A stretch of DNA of 7,000 nt from Helicobacteraceae bacterium (GTDB lineage Bacteria > Campylobacterota > Campylobacteria > Campylobacterales > Sulfurimonadaceae). The translations under genes and the position numbers were made by a program. A model generated the notes under the pieces. The model searched no databases and was not told where the DNA came from. It saw only the letters and a list, made by a program, of their open reading frames with translations. Within the stretch, counting starts at the first letter, position 1; every line of letters begins with the position of its first letter. The stretch is from NCBI GenBank assembly GCA_027081565.1, contig JALWKG010000060.1:1-7000 (forward strand). Direction: 5' to 3'. This document shows, piece after piece, positions 5,872 to 7,000 of the stretch.

Positions 5872-7000
5872 TTAGATCAGTCCCAAAAGTGCGATCAAAA
5901 GAACTGGCGGTGTGATCACAAGACCGACCTTCATATATTCACCCCAGCCGATCTTGACCCCATTTTGAGCAAGCACATGCAACCACAGTAGGGTGGCGAG
6001 TGAGCCGATCGGAGTCATCTTCGGACCGAGGTTTGAGCCTAAGATATTGGCATAAACCAGGGCTTCATTGCCGACATAGCCCACTTTGTCAATGGCAATA
6101 TCCATAATCATAATGGTCGGCATATTGTTCATGACGGAGCTGATCACAGCTGAAAGGAAACCTGTACCGATGATGGCAACGGCTTGACCCTGATGGTTCA
6201 AGGCTTCGATCCATGAGGCGACGATGTCTGTCAGACCGGCATTTTTGAGACCATAGACCACAATGTAGAGCCCGATACTAAACCATACAACCTGCCAGGG
6301 TGCGGCCTTAATAGTCTCAATGGGTCTGACGGCTTTAAAATAGCTGGCGATGGCCAGAAAGATCAAGGCGCCACCAAGTGCAAAGAAAGAGACCGGCAGA
6401 TGGAGTTGCTCACCGATAAAATAGCCCAGCATCAGCACTACAAGAAAAAACCAGCTGAGTTTGAACATGATCTGGTTCTTGATGACAGAAGATGCTTCGG
6501 GCAGCAGTTCGACATCGACCTTTAGTGGAATGTCTTTTCTAAAGTAGACCCATAGAACAGCGATAGAGGCAATGAGACTCAAGAGGTTGGGCAAAAACAT
6601 ATGTTTGGCATACTCCACAAAACCGATATCAAAATAACCGGCAGTGACAATGTTGGTGAGGTTGGAGATGACCAGCGGGTTGGAGGCACTGTCACCGATG
6701 AACCCGCCCGCCATCAAAAAGGCGAAGATAGGAAGAGGCTTCATCTTGAGGTATTTCATCTTGGCAAGCAGGATCGGTGTGAGGATGAGCGCAGCCCCGT
6801 CGTTGGCGAAAAAAGCGGCGACAATGGCACCGAGAAGCAGGATGTAGACAAACATCTTGTTGCCGCTTCCTCCGCTGAGTTTGGCCATCTTGATGGCAGC
6901 CCATTCAAAAAAGCCGATCTCATCGAGTACCATAGAGAGTATGATAATACCGATAAAGGCGAGTGTCGCATCCCAGACGATGTCGGTCACGGTGATGACA
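5872..7000 (-). CDS. arsB: Arsenite efflux permease, ArsB family (5' end cut by window edge)
   Basis: Inner-membrane arsenite/antimonite extruder, working alone on the proton motive force or with an ArsA ATPase. The frame is open to the window edge (375 codons visible), and the GTG at 6988-6990 is internal, because the residues on both sides (VIT, then VTDIVWDATLAFI) continue the family alignment. About 50 N-terminal residues are missing relative to the roughly 429-residue E. coli protein as I remember it. Diagnostic segments are LDEIGFFEWAA, FFANDGAALILTPI, an ISNLTNIV segment, VYFRKDIP, APWQVVWFSIGLYIVVYGL, NNMPT and ANILGSNLGPKMTPIGS followed by LATLLWLHVL. Around ten hydrophobic helices are visible. 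It ends with TAA about 93 bases before the next gene. No arsR, arsC or arsA lies in the window, so any ars partners would be upstream, beyond 7000. A general NhaD/CitM-like ion transporter is the alternative, but these segments are ArsB-specific. Confidence 0.93.
   Translation of the reverse strand, partial: VITVTDIVWDATLAFIGIIILSMVLDEIGFFEWAAIKMAKLSGGSGNKMFVYILLLGAIVAAFFANDGAALILTPILLAKMKYLKMKPLPIFAFLMAGGFIGDSASNPLVISNLTNIVTAGYFDIGFVEYAKHMFLPNLLSLIASIAVLWVYFRKDIPLKVDVELLPEASSVIKNQIMFKLSWFFLVVLMLGYFIGEQLHLPVSFFALGGALIFLAIASYFKAVRPIETIKAAPWQVVWFSIGLYIVVYGLKNAGLTDIVASWIEALNHQGQAVAIIGTGFLSAVISSVMNNMPTIMIMDIAIDKVGYVGNEALVYANILGSNLGPKMTPIGSLATLLWLHVLAQNGVKIGWGEYMKVGLVITPPVLLIALLGLI

Noticed and set aside
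5851..5872. Possible terminator after arsB: on the minus strand AAAGT, six bases, ACTTT, then ATTTTT.
   Set aside because: A five-pair stem with a single G-C is very weak, and its T-run overlaps the -35 region of the next promoter.

Overview
The window carries seven protein-coding genes, all on the minus strand and tightly packed. No mobile element, RNA gene, CRISPR array or long repeat was found. Base composition looks moderate to slightly AT-rich by eye (not counted). Compact minus-strand gene blocks, AGGAGG-type ribosome binding sites and this mix of genes fit a mesophilic proteobacterium. A sulfur-oxidising Campylobacterota (Sulfurovum/Sulfurimonas type) is my best guess, but that is inference from general style and not from a marker gene. 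No gap between genes reaches 300 bases; the longest is about 93.

In transcription order, from high to low coordinates, the window opens with an arsenite permease of the ArsB family, cut at its 5' end by the window edge (5872-7000). A short intergenic region with a good sigma70-type promoter inside an inverted repeat (about 5820-5853) leads to a seven-helix membrane protein that resembles the uncharacterised DUF6629 family (5038-5778). Next comes a 2,3-bisphosphoglycerate-dependent phosphoglycerate mutase, gpmA (4294-4986).

The rest is one efflux operon: a TolC-like outer-membrane channel (2977-4224), an HlyD/MacA-type periplasmic adaptor (1838-2980), a DevC/MacB-type four-helix ABC permease (690-1841) and a DevA/LolD-type ATPase (2-688, stop codon outside the window). 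The first three genes overlap by 4 bases each (ATGA), and the ATPase starts 1 base after the permease stop with its own strong AGGAGG. Together they would form a complete tripartite ABC efflux pump spanning both membranes: ATPase and permease in the inner membrane, adaptor in the periplasm, channel in the outer membrane. The operon appears to have its own promoter, and a perfect 15-bp palindrome lies just downstream of the -10, which looks like a repressor operator. The exported substrate cannot be read from the sequence.

Most of this is recognisable biology. The points most worth a second look are the two inverted-repeat promoter regions, whose regulators are not in the window, and the uncharacterised membrane protein between arsB and gpmA.
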